Assembly: GCA_034687125.1 (NCBI GenBank)
Contig: JAQGBZ010000001.1
Coordinates: 186,001 to 250,000, forward strand
Reading direction: 5' to 3'
DNA from: Neelides folsomi
Taxonomy: Eukaryota > Arthropoda > Collembola > Neelipleona > Neelidae
DNA length: 64,000 bases
The notes beneath the pieces were generated by a model, which saw only the letters and a program-made list of their open reading frames with translations, did no database searches and was not told the DNA's origin. The position numbers and the translations under genes were made by a program. Of this stretch, positions 13,732 to 23,578 are shown piece after piece (the stretch's first letter is position 1; each line of letters starts with the position of its first letter).

Positions 13732-15734
13732 TTATTTTTTCTTTGTTTTCTTCTTTTTATCCTTTTCATCTTTGTTGGCGTTTCCTAAAATTCAAAACAA
13801 ATCAGAATTTTGTATTCCTATATATAATTAAAAGAAGCAAAGCAAAATTTAATTACAATAAATGAATGTTTATTAAATAAAAAATTTATTTTATGTACAA
13901 AAGTTCATTAGAAGAGGATCGATGCAATTTAGATTCAATTGGACAAATTATTGAGTTATTTGTTATTGGGGATGTATTGAGTTATTAAAGTATATGGTGC
14001 GAAAACAATTAAACAAGTTAATGATTACATAATCTCAAGCGTGATTTATAATGCCATTCAATGTGGTTGTGGTTAGTGCAAATTAACGGCGCTTTCCTTT
14101 CTTTGACCGCTTTCCTTTCTTACCTTTCTTCTTTTTCTTATACAACCCGTGCTTTTTCATATGTCGCCTAAAATATTAACAAATTGTTATTTAGCAGTAG
14201 TTTTGATAAAAATATTTTAAACAGTAAATACATTTTCTTACATTTAATCTTAATTTATTGTTACAAAAATCATATTAAAATTACCTCCACCATCTTTGGA
14301 TTTTTCTTGCCATATAAAACAATCGAAGATTATCAATTCTCTCGACTCTTTGTCTTTCTTTCTCAGCTTCATATGGGCCAAGTTCTTTCATTCTGGCAGC
14401 AATCTAAATGACAATTTGTTTAACATAGTTTGTACTTTGTACCATATAGCAATAGTAATAAAGAAGAAATTGAACTCACAGTATTCTCAAATCCCCTAAC
14501 AAGTGTATCTTGAGCTTTAATTGTCTCTTTGGTATGACTAATCGTTTCGTCCAATCCCGTAATGTCCACTTCATATTTATGCATCCAAAAGGCCACTTTG
14601 TTCTTGAGTTCTTCAAAGTACAATTTATACCAACACAAAATGTTCTTATGGGAAAGTCTTTCCCTGGTCATTTCAATCTCAACTGACTTCAACTTCATGT
14701 TTTCCCCAGTCATTTCATTATCGAGGACGGCCATCAAATGCGAATTACTCGAACCGTACCAATTGTTCGCATAACGAACGTCTTTCTCTCCTTGTTGTTG
14801 AGCTTGGAAGAGTTGGCTCTTCAAGTGGTTGACCAATTCAATTCTCTCGTATTCATCCGCAATTGTCTGTTTCTTGCACCGAGTGATTTTCTCCCTCAAT
14901 TGGTTGACTTCAGCTAAGGCTTTTTTCTTCCTCTCCATCAGAGTGATTTCCTCGTTAAGTCGACCATCTTCCTTGGCCACAGTTTTCTTGAGAGATTCGA
15001 AACTCCGATATTTGTCGATTTCTTCCTTAGTGGTTCGCATGATTTCTTCGAGGAACAAACGATCGCGTTGCATTTTATTTGCTAAACGTTGTTCACTATT
15101 ATTCGAAATTAACAAATTACCCAATAATAAATAATAATAATTAAATAGTTTAAAATATCAATGTTTTCTTTTAATTGTTTATCATGTCGCGTCGCATGAA
15201 TGATTTAAAATAATTTTGACTTACTGAGTTCCAAGTTGTGTTTCATCAATAATAAAAGGATTCTTAAAGTTTTTCAACGTTGGCGTGAATTCGAGTTCCT
15301 TTTCATCAACTTCAGTTTTAAATCTAAAAGACAAAATTATGGAACGTGAAACATATTAAGCCTCACAAAATCAATTTGTTTTAAATGAAGTATTGTAGGT
15401 ATAAAGGTATATAAAAATAATGAAGATTATTAATTTTGTGTACCTTTCTTCGTAAGTGAGAAAGTCTGACTTTTCTAGTTTCATATTATTTCCTGGATAT
15501 TGATCCCCGAGAATTTTTAACTTCTCCATCACATCCTCTACGATTGTTGAAACTGCCAGACTTTCAAACACTGTGAGAAAATAACTTTCTGGTCCCTCTA
15601 ATTTTTTAGAACAAAGAAAAACCCAATTAGTTTAGTGATTGACAAATATGCTGATATTTATTAAAGATCGACAATTTATCAGTGCACATTTTATAAAATA
15701 TACCGAATGAATCAGTTGCAACATTTTCATCCAT
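13732..15734 (-). CDS. IQCG: Dynein regulatory complex subunit 9 (IQ domain protein G)
   Basis: DRC9/IQCG is part of the nexin-dynein regulatory complex, which links axonemal doublets and controls dynein in motile cilia and sperm flagella. Exons on the minus strand: 15734-15704, 15597-15444, 15323-15225, 15095-14480, 14403-14285, then either 14167-14083 with its own stop (367 aa) or 14167-14124 spliced to 13784-13732 (371 aa). All junctions keep phase. The N-terminal VSTIVEDVMEKLKILG and the following block resemble human IQCG. The middle is a long coiled coil with FWMHKYEVD. The fifth exon ends in an IQ-like KIQRWWR, followed by a Lys-rich tail, as in human IQCG. The start lies in MDENVATDSF. 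Sperm or sensory-cilium expression is expected from the family. Confidence 0.85.
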
Positions 15735-15875
15735 TTTTCTTAAGAATGAAAGTGACTCATGAGGACTAGAATTAAAACGGAAATTAACGAATTCGAATTA
15801 AAAATCTTGAAACCTATTTATTAAATTGCGTCTTGTGCAATCCGAAATTTTACTACACTAAATAGTTAAAAAAAA

Positions 15876-16589
15876 TTACCCAAGATAACCATTAAAAAAT
15901 CCAGCTTGTTCTTCATCATTTTCATTGAAGTATCTCCAATTCATTCCCTCGTCCTCGCAAATCCCTTCATAGCACATTTTCTTATTGATGAGCCCCATTG
16001 AGAATCTTTCATCATTTTCTCCTCGAACTTCAGAAAAAGATTCATTGCTGAAAGAACCCAAATCATCAATATTCGCCACTGCTTTCTTGTACTCGGCCAA
16101 AAGGGCATTCATTTCCTTCTGAAAATAACCATCGGGCAATTCAGCATCCCATACATCGTCTTTGGGTTCAGGGGCTTCTTTTGGGTCTTGTTCTTCTTCA
16201 TTGTCAGCATCACTGAAATCTCCATGTTGTTGATCTTCCGTTTCAGTCCCTGAATCCGGCCCAGTCAATTGCGCATTGTCTTCGGCGATCAATTTGGCCA
16301 ATTGCTTTTTATTGTTGGCCTTAATTTCTTTCTTACGCTTGGAATCCACTTTTTCGCCTTCACTTTTCCCCTTCTTCCCACTTGAAAGTTCTTTACCGTC
16401 CTTTTTAGCATTTTCAATTTGTTTTGATACTGAATCGTCAGCTTTTTTATTGATATCCTTCGTACTTGATTTTCTATTCTGTTTTTGTTCAGTCTCTTTC
16501 TCAATATTGTCGATATCCAATTTGAGACTTTTGACAGATTTGCGTTTTTTAGAATCGCTTCTTTTTAAAATTGATTTCTTTCGGTCCAT
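15876..16589 (-). CDS. Uncharacterised Lys- and Glu/Asp-rich protein
   Basis: A single-exon frame of 237 aa. I do not recognise it. The first about 100 residues are strongly basic (MDRKKSILKRSDSKKRKS at the start, several KKGK-type clusters) and look nuclear. Residues about 105-150 are acidic (GTETEDQQHGDFSDADNEEEQ). The last about 90 residues look more globular, with DVWDAELPDGYFQKEMNALL, a WRYFNENDEEQAGFFNGYLG end and two cysteines. There is no signal peptide or membrane segment. It lies 142 bp upstream of DRC9 on the same strand, so a shared transcript is conceivable, but each has its own start. Length and amino-acid bias favour a real gene. Confidence 0.6.
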   Translation of the reverse strand: MDRKKSILKRSDSKKRKSVKSLKLDIDNIEKETEQKQNRKSSTKDINKKADDSVSKQIENAKKDGKELSSGKKGKSEGEKVDSKRKKEIKANNKKQLAKLIAEDNAQLTGPDSGTETEDQQHGDFSDADNEEEQDPKEAPEPKDDVWDAELPDGYFQKEMNALLAEYKKAVANIDDLGSFSNESFSEVRGENDERFSMGLINKKMCYEGICEDEGMNWRYFNENDEEQAGFFNGYLG

Positions 16590-17499
16590 ATTTTTTAATT
16601 TTTTTCAAAGACCCGCAAGAAAAATCTCATATGACTCTAGTAGAAAAATCACTATAAGTTAACTTCTATTAAAACTTTAAAAGGTAGTTATGACTTTTAA
16701 TTATTTAAGTTGAGCACAAATCAAATTCAATTAATATTTACCTTTACAATCCTTCTCTGAATCGTTCACTTGCGTTATCTTCTAAACCTTCCACTTGTTT
16801 ATTGATCAATCAAGTATAGCATTCTCAATCGAAAAATCATTCAAATTCAACGTGAAACATTATTATATCACTGTCCTAAAGAATCTCATTGGATACTTTA
16901 TAGACATTATACTCTTATATTAATAATTGCATTTAATGAAGTTGTTTAAATGTAATTAAGATTACGATTAATACATGCTAATTTTTCCTTAAATTCACTT
17001 TAAATAGTTAACGCTACACATGTAATCGATATATGACAAGAGAAACGTTACCATCAGGGCATATTGAGACTTTTGAGTTGTTCTCATCATTTTTCTCGAC
17101 TCAATCTGACATCTAATGTATTGAGCAAACAACATTCACTCTCTGGTCAAAAAACATCCATTAACCTAACCTAATGTATTGCCAATCTTCCCCATAGTTC
17201 AAAAGCTTTCATGTTATTTGAAAGGTGCCCTGCATGAGCTCCATCGTTATTTTATGTTGTACTTCATCTTGAATGCTCGTGCAGGGCTCCATTGAAGCAT
17301 GCTTCTTACCATCTCCAATCCAGTGGAGGACAATTGATCATTTCTTGTTCTTTATTTTATAAAATCAAAATAATTAACAAGGTTTGTGATTTACACTTAA
17401 CTTTTTATCAATTAATATTCATCATTTTACATTAAATGTCATAGGCTGACTTAAAAGATTTTGGAATTGCGGTATTAATTATTTTGTTAATTATTTAGA
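16590..17499. other. Intergenic, divergent 5' ends
   Basis: This lies between the minus-strand Lys-rich gene and plus-strand eL33, so it should hold both promoters. No TATA box or TCAGT initiator is obvious. The bases just before the eL33 start read TTATTTAG-A-ATG, which looks like a 3' splice site and suggests an upstream untranslated exon. Confidence 0.5.
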
Positions 17500-18332
17500 A
17501 TGGCAGATACAGCACCGGCAAAGAAGGCCGCCCCGAAGAAGGCCCCAGCAGCCAAGAAAGAAGCCGCCCCTGCCGCCGCTAAGCCAGCCGCTAAGCCTAA
17601 AGAGAAAAAACCTAAGGCGAAGCCCGAGAAAGTCGTCAAACCCTCAAAACCCAGGCCAATCTTCAAACATGGTCGTCTTTATGCCAAGGCTGTTTTCACC
17701 GGCTACAAGAGAGGTTTGAGGAATCAAAGAGAAAATACATCCCTCCTTAAGGTCGATGGATGCAAAGATCAACAAGACGCTTTGTATTATGTTGGAAAGC
17801 GCGCCGCATACGTCTATAAGGTTTTAATTTTTACGATTTCATAAAATTTACTCTTATATAAAATGAAAACGATGCGAATTAATTACAAAATTAGTCAAAT
17901 GCCATATGGAAAATGAAAATATGAAATTTTGATTGATTTTTTTTATTTAGGCTAAGGTGAAGAGGACTGTTCCCGGAAAGAAGGACAACGTGAAAACAAA
18001 AACAAGAGTTATCTGGGGAAAAGTAACCAAAACTCATGGATGTTCCGGATCAGTAAGAGCGAAATTCCGAAGAAATCTCCCCGGACAAGCTATGGGACAT
18101 CGGGTCAGAATTGTAAGTTATGATATGAATATATGAATATAATGTATTATAAAATATACATTAAGCAATATCAATCAAACATTTATACTAATTATGCCTT
18201 TTATGTTTGTACCTTATTTTTAATAAAACTTATAAAATGGTATTATTGTTTACTAATACAATGTTTTCAAAGAGCAAGTATCTTGAATGTTTCTATTTGA
18301 ATTTTCAGATGCTGTACCCCTCAAGAACTTAA
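17500..18332 (+). CDS. RPL35A: 60S ribosomal protein eL33 (L35a)
   Basis: This is a structural protein of the large ribosomal subunit. Three exons, 17500-17820, 17951-18112 and 18309-18332, give 168 aa with correct phase. The conserved domain starts at about residue 55 ([20 protein letters not shown]), continues with [13 protein letters not shown] and [13 protein letters not shown], and ends with GHRVRIMLYPSRT, matching vertebrate L35a almost throughout. The first about 50 residues are an Ala/Lys/Pro-rich extension absent from the roughly 110-aa vertebrate protein. Similar basic N-terminal tails are known on insect ribosomal proteins. The last exon codes for only seven residues. A poly(A) signal AATAAA follows at about 18398. 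Confidence 0.97.
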
Positions 18333-18397
18333 TTGGACTTGGAGAACTACTTTTATGCTTCTGATTTAATTATTGGAATTTCCAAGTTACAATGAAA

Positions 18398-18403
18398 AAT
18401 AAA
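18398..18403 (+). terminator. Poly(A) signal of eL33
   Basis: An AATAAA hexamer 66 bp after the eL33 stop codon. The BCS1 stop on the other strand is only about 110 bp further, so the two convergent transcripts end close together or overlap. Confidence 0.6.
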
Positions 18404-18510
18404 CCTTTGTTGAAAAAACGGTACTCGTTTAATCCTTTATTTAACGTAATGAACACATTGTAATAATTATAAATATTTTTAAAGTCTTTAATATTTAAAG
18501 CTAATGGCGT

Positions 18511-20830
18511 TTAACTTGTGATCGATTCTTGCTTTACTTTAACAATCCTCTTCTGCGGCAATTCTATACTACGAACATTTTCAATGGCAGTAAATGGAGA
18601 ATTCTTATGCATGAGGAAATAGCCTTGGAGAGTTGCTGGGCTCAACATATTCACCAATCCACATTCGTTGAGGCGATTCAAAAAGTTTTCCCCTTGTGAA
18701 ATATCCGTTTCTGGATAGAAGTTGTGAAAGAGTTCAATGATTTGAGGTGGTTCACAATAGGATATCGATGCTTGGAAGTCAACTCGGCCTGGTCTAATTA
18801 AAGCTGGGTCCAGCCTGTCAACGGAAACCATTTATTAGAAATGCTCATAAAAACGCTGGTTCATTTTAACGACTCTTGAGGAATTTATTCAATATACCTT
18901 TCTTTGTAGTTCGTAGTCATAAAAAGTATTCGAGCTTCAGAAGAAGCTACTCCGTCTAAACAATTTAGAAATCCACTGAGGGTCACTCGGTTGATACCTT
19001 CATAAGCCGTTTTCACTAAAAATTGTAATCAATAAAAACATTATTCATAAAGAACGTTCTCTTGTATCTTTTGCTCATTGCTCTCCAAGAACAAGAGACT
19101 TAACTCTTTTTACTACACTTTAACAGTCTCATTTAAAATAATAGTACCGCGAAGAATTCAAACCTTTAAGAGAGTCTTCACGAGAAACAAAGGCTGCATC
19201 AACGTCTTCTAGTAAAATTAGACTTTGTTGAGGGGCTGAGGATAGTAAATGACTGAGACGATCATCCGACAAACTTCGATCTGAAAGATTCAATATACAA
19301 ATTCCCATATCGAGATGACCAGCAAGAGCGGTGATGAACGATGACTTTCCGCAGCCTGGTGGTCCGTAAAGAAGATAGCCTCTTCTATATGGGATACCTG
19401 ACAAAATAAAACAATACTTTATAATTTATATTATATAAATTCAATTAATATAAATCCTTCATATTACAAATTGATTAAAAATTCCAATTTTGTATAATTT
19501 AGTATATGGCGAAGCGAAAGAAGTCGTTAATATTAATAGGTAGTAAGTTTTGTACATTTATAGCATTGTTTTATAAATATGCTCAATTCAATGTAAACAC
19601 GATTAAGAAGCCTTTGTCCAAAATTGATTACAAAACCAAAAAAGTTATAAAAACTTTTAAATTTTTTATAAATTTTATTTGATATTGCTCACCTCTATCT
19701 GCGTACCACTTAGGACTTAATAGGAAATCTTGAATATCGTCTCGAATAGCGTGACTTAATCCCTGTCCCAAAACGACAGACGAAATCGGTCTTTTGTTTT
19801 TGGCGTGTCCAAATTGTCTCCATTCGGTTCCAACAGCCACATAAGTAATCGTTTTTCCTTCGAACTGCTTGAGCGCAATTTGTCTGGCTAAATATTGAAC
19901 AAGAAAGAACTTCAAAATACGTACAATTTACGTTTTAGCCTTTTCTGCTGTCTTCAGTGTCTTCTACACATTTGAATGAGTGTTCAAATCAAATCGTGCA
20001 TGCAAAAGCAAGTCCTTCAAAACCAAGCCAGTCAGCCATACTGGTCTGATTCATCAGGATAAAAAAGGAACTTACATTCTTCTAGAATGTCGTAGAATAT
20101 TTGCCTATTATTCCCGAATGCGGTAAATTGAACAGTCTCCCAAGGGATCCCCATGTGAAGGTCTAGCGTGTGTTGCTCTCGAGTTCTCTCAACTCTGATC
20201 CAATTCCCTCGAAATCTGTAAAGATTAATCGACATTATTTATAGTAAATTGTGTATTGAGTCCAATCATTGCACATTTATAGTGTCTGAAAGTTTTCATA
20301 ATATAAACAATTGTGAGTAATTAAGTTATTTAAGTACTTAAAAAAGTGAGTCCCAATACTTGGGACGAACGAGAATTTTGTTAAAATTCTCCCAGTTTCC
20401 CTCTGCTCATAAGAAGTTTCAACAGACAAGTGCTGAGTGCCCTTTGCCCCCTTTTGTGTCAACCAGTTCAGCACCCAGGAATAACTCTTGTCCCTACAAG
20501 GAATCTCCAGTGTGACCATGTAGTGACGCCGGAAATAAATCATCCCAAACTAAAGGTAATTGTAAAATCAAATCTTTACATAACTTTCAAAAATTTTAAT
20601 AAAGTAATAATTACAGTATACCACAGCTTACACTAAGATTAATTATAAGTATAATAAGAATCTTAAATTATAGCATTAATAATTTTATTTTATAATTTTA
20701 TTCTTTTATAAATAATTACCTGTGAAAATTTTCCCAAAAGAGCGGCTCCTGCTCCGACACCGAATAGGCCAAAACCAGCCCCAAAATAAGGATTTTCGGC
20801 CAAACTAGTGACGTACTCGACTAGGCCCAT
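18511..20830 (-). CDS. BCS1L: Mitochondrial chaperone BCS1 (AAA ATPase)
   Basis: BCS1 is an inner-membrane AAA ATPase that moves the folded Rieske iron-sulfur protein across the membrane for complex III assembly. Seven exons (20830-20720, 20549-20338, 20215-20076, 19887-19693, 19397-19164, 19015-18898, 18814-18511) give 437 aa, close to the usual size. The N-terminus has the single membrane helix ([18 protein letters not shown]) and the BCS1-specific block [12 protein letters not shown]...HLSVETSY. The AAA domain shows Walker A GPPGCGKS, Walker [13 protein letters not shown], sensor [18 protein letters not shown] and the C-terminal lid. Every intron is phase-consistent. Its promoter region is occupied by a decayed retroelement tail starting about 90 bp upstream. 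Confidence 0.96.
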
Positions 20831-20917
20831 TTCAACTCCAAATTCTTTATAAGTTTAACTTACAATGAAAAAATTAATTATTATTTAAACAAAGATAAAA
20901 ATTTTGGAATAAATGAT

Positions 20918-21360
20918 TAAATTAATTTAAACAATTCCACAAGAGACTTAGATGAAGGAAGAGTTCCTATGATAGAAGCCGAGTTTCCGCGTTGAATGGC
21001 TATCGAGATAGACTGCTTTAAGTATTCAGTGGCTCATTTTTCTCCGGTTTCTTTAGTCAATTTATGACCAATTTCACTGATCAAAGTGTATGCTTCTGTT
21101 CCCCAAATTCCGGTAGTTTCAAGAGCGAATGGAACGAAAATGTAAGACGAAAGGATGCTTGAATATTTCTTAATTTTCTTTTCCTCTGCCAAAGTTGCTG
21201 CATATCCAATAGTGTAGGATAAGTGACTTATGTAAGAAGCAGCAAACGTATCAACAATTGTAGAATCCCACACTAAGCATCTACCCCTTTTCCACGGTAT
21301 AAGAGAAATACCATCGGGGCGTTTCTCGTCATCACCAAACTCCAGGCGGTTAATTCTACG
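20918..21360 (-). pseudogene. Decayed retroelement-derived C-terminal fragment
   Basis: Read on the minus strand from about 21360, the frame contains RPDGISLIPWKRGRCLVWD, VDTFAASYISHLS, YIFVPFALETTGIWG and, after an in-frame TGA near 21033, SISIAIQRGNSASIIGT. I recall this block order (RPDG..PW.RG, VDT.A.SY, F.PLA.ETLG.WG, AIQRGNAAS) from the ends of retroelement open frames common in invertebrate genomes; the exact family is not resolved here. The internal stop and the absence of any reverse transcriptase upstream show a truncated dead copy. It lies just upstream of BCS1 in the same orientation. Confidence 0.65.
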
Positions 21361-22750
21361 ATTAATTTATTTAAAATTTTATTAAATATTTTCTTACAAC
21401 ACCATAAGATTATTATGGCTAATTTCTCTCATTTTTTGTTATTGAATATTGAATTCGTGAATTTGGGAGATTATTGATTGAGAGAAATCCGAGATTTTAA
21501 TTTTTCGCCATTCTACATCCGACAATCGTCAATTGAGCAAAACAATTACTTGCTGAGACAATCCCGGTCGCCGAAATTCGAATTTGCTGAGACTAGAAGA
21601 GGAGAAATTGTGCGAATTCCCAACACATCTCATCCCTCTCATTTGTGAAAGTTGGAGTATAGGAATAACAAAGGATCATCCACTTACAAGTTTGCTGGTG
21701 AGTTCTTGGAAGCGGAAATTCCAAACCAAGTCAAATCCAGAACGATTGCTACCCAGCAAAAGACACAGAGCTGAGGGACAACGACAGGATTCAACAGGAA
21801 TCGAATGAGGATTGCATCAGCCAAACTCCTCGCCAAGATTGTCAAGTTGTATTGGATTCCTGTACTCCCCACATCGTAAAGGTATTAAAGTTAAAGGTTT
21901 TTAGAAGATTTGGCTAATCCTTTTCATTTTGACCCTCTGCAGCTGTACACCTGACGGCCCCCATTCGTCCTTTAAGTCCGAGAACGTTCTGACTGTGAGT
22001 CAGAACCAACTTTCTCTTCGACCAGAGCAGAACTCCGTTTTGCCACTGTCCCTTTTGCTGCTCATAAGGCCGGACAAGCTTGGACAAGGATCCAGATCGG
22101 ATTAGTACGTTAAAAATAAGTATATAAAATTATAATAAATTAAATATTTTAATTTGTCACACATAAGCTATTAGAGGATTTCGATTATTAGTTTATTTAA
22201 AAACTCAAAGTTTATGCTCAACCGTACGCAGGCCGTTCTCATTATTTAATTAATCTTACTTTTAGAAACAAAGAAAATTTTTATCTCTTGGCTTAAGGAC
22301 CAATGTCAACAATTGTCTTTCCGTCTAGCTCCTAATCCTATAAGTTTCAGGCTCAATATCTTAAAAGAATTCAAAAACATTAATTCAATTAATGTTATTA
22401 ATTATTCAGATTTGGATGATTACCTAAATTCGTTAAATTTAAAATTTTTTCCGAAAGTTCTTTAACACCAATCTTGTAGCTCCTACAACTCGGAATTTAT
22501 TGCCTTTACTATATACTTTTTATAGGTACATTTTCAATGGGAAATTACCTTTTCTAACTCGCCAAGCTTGTGAAATTTTGAATATATTTTGCAATATCTT
22601 TTTTAAGTTTTTTAATATTATTTATCTTTTATTCTATTTCAGGGATAAAAAGAATCTTATCGAGTGAGTTTTGTTTAGAACATTTCATCTCGACAACTAA
22701 TAAATTAGAGGTAAACGAAGAAAAATTATTTTACCCATTTACTTTTTAAA
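21361..22750. other. Intergenic, upstream of bZIP gene
   Basis: No supported gene. An open but startless frame at about 22250-22464 (plus) encodes roughly 70 residues of low-complexity Asn/Leu-rich sequence and is probably chance or an old transposon. A 3' splice-like site (polypyrimidine tract, then CAG) at about 22642 could introduce a 5' untranslated exon of the bZIP gene. Confidence 0.45.
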
Positions 22751-23578
22751 ATGGGTAGAGATTTAATTTACTTTTCTTTACCCTCAACAATTGAAGATAA
22801 ATTAGAAGAGGACTTGGAGTATCAAACGAGGGATTTCCTCAACGTCTGGGATTCGATGGAAGAGACAACAATGGATCTTGGGAATTTTATGGAGGAAGAT
22901 GAAATTTCATCGTCTCTCTTATCCAGTTCAGCTAGTGGGTTGCCAAAAGAACTCCCGAACGCTCGCTGGTCCCTCGAGCTCCAGTCCTTACTAGAGGAGC
23001 TTGAATTACCTCTTGGAATGGATCAAGAGGATTCGACAAGGGATCCTATGCTTACCTGTGCGGCACTCGATCATCCAAAAAGCCCGACTGAGGACTTCAA
23101 TGATTGGACCAATTTGACCCCCACACTTCCATCGCCGAAAGGATACGAAGAAGTCGACACAGAAGGAGGTGAAGCTGCATCATCCACAGAGGAGTATCGT
23201 GCAACAATTGAAGATACTTTTTGTGTGGCCTCCATCATCAATTCTCAGTCGCAAAAAAGGTTAGGGAAAAATGACCGAAAATCGACACTTACAGCTCGTG
23301 TGTGCGAAGAGTCGATTGAGCTCGTTCAATCCCCGAAGGAGGAGCCTCCAAAAAGGAAGAGGAAGTCCGAACCCTCACCATCAATCAAAGCGCCTGAGCC
23401 TAAAAAACTCAAGGCATATCAGCTAGCAGCACTCCATCCTGATGACCCGAAGTTCAAAGCCGCCAGAAATTCCAAAATCACCAGGGATCGGCAGAAGAAC
23501 AGGATAAGGGAACTGGAAGAGGAAAACGCCGTCCTTAAAAAGGAAAATCAAGAATTGAGGTTAAGATTATTTGAATAA
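22751..23578 (+). CDS. bZIP transcription factor, family unresolved
   Basis: A single exon of 275 aa. The N-terminal two thirds are acidic and Ser-rich (EEDEISSSLLSSSASG), typical of an activation region. A basic patch PPKRKRKSEP near residue 200 may be a nuclear signal. The last about 45 residues form a bZIP: a basic region AARNSKITRDRQKNR with the family Asn and Arg, then a short zipper IRELEEENAVLKKENQELRLRL with leucines every seven residues over only three heptads, ending at the stop. A short zipper at the extreme C-terminus is unusual. It is not XBP1, ATF4, PAR or typical C/EBP by its basic region; a CREBZF-like or C/EBP-related factor is possible. AATAAA overlaps the stop codon. Confidence 0.8.
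   Translation: MGRDLIYFSLPSTIEDKLEEDLEYQTRDFLNVWDSMEETTMDLGNFMEEDEISSSLLSSSASGLPKELPNARWSLELQSLLEELELPLGMDQEDSTRDPMLTCAALDHPKSPTEDFNDWTNLTPTLPSPKGYEEVDTEGGEAASSTEEYRATIEDTFCVASIINSQSQKRLGKNDRKSTLTARVCEESIELVQSPKEEPPKRKRKSEPSPSIKAPEPKKLKAYQLAALHPDDPKFKAARNSKITRDRQKNRIRELEEENAVLKKENQELRLRLFE

Noticed and set aside
22250-22464. Open frame of about 70 codons after a T-rich AG
   Set aside because: It is low in complexity, has no start, no similarity that I recognise and no continuing exon.
22751-23578. XBP1, with possible unconventional splicing
   Set aside because: The bZIP lies at the C-terminus rather than the N-terminal half and its basic region does not match XBP1.
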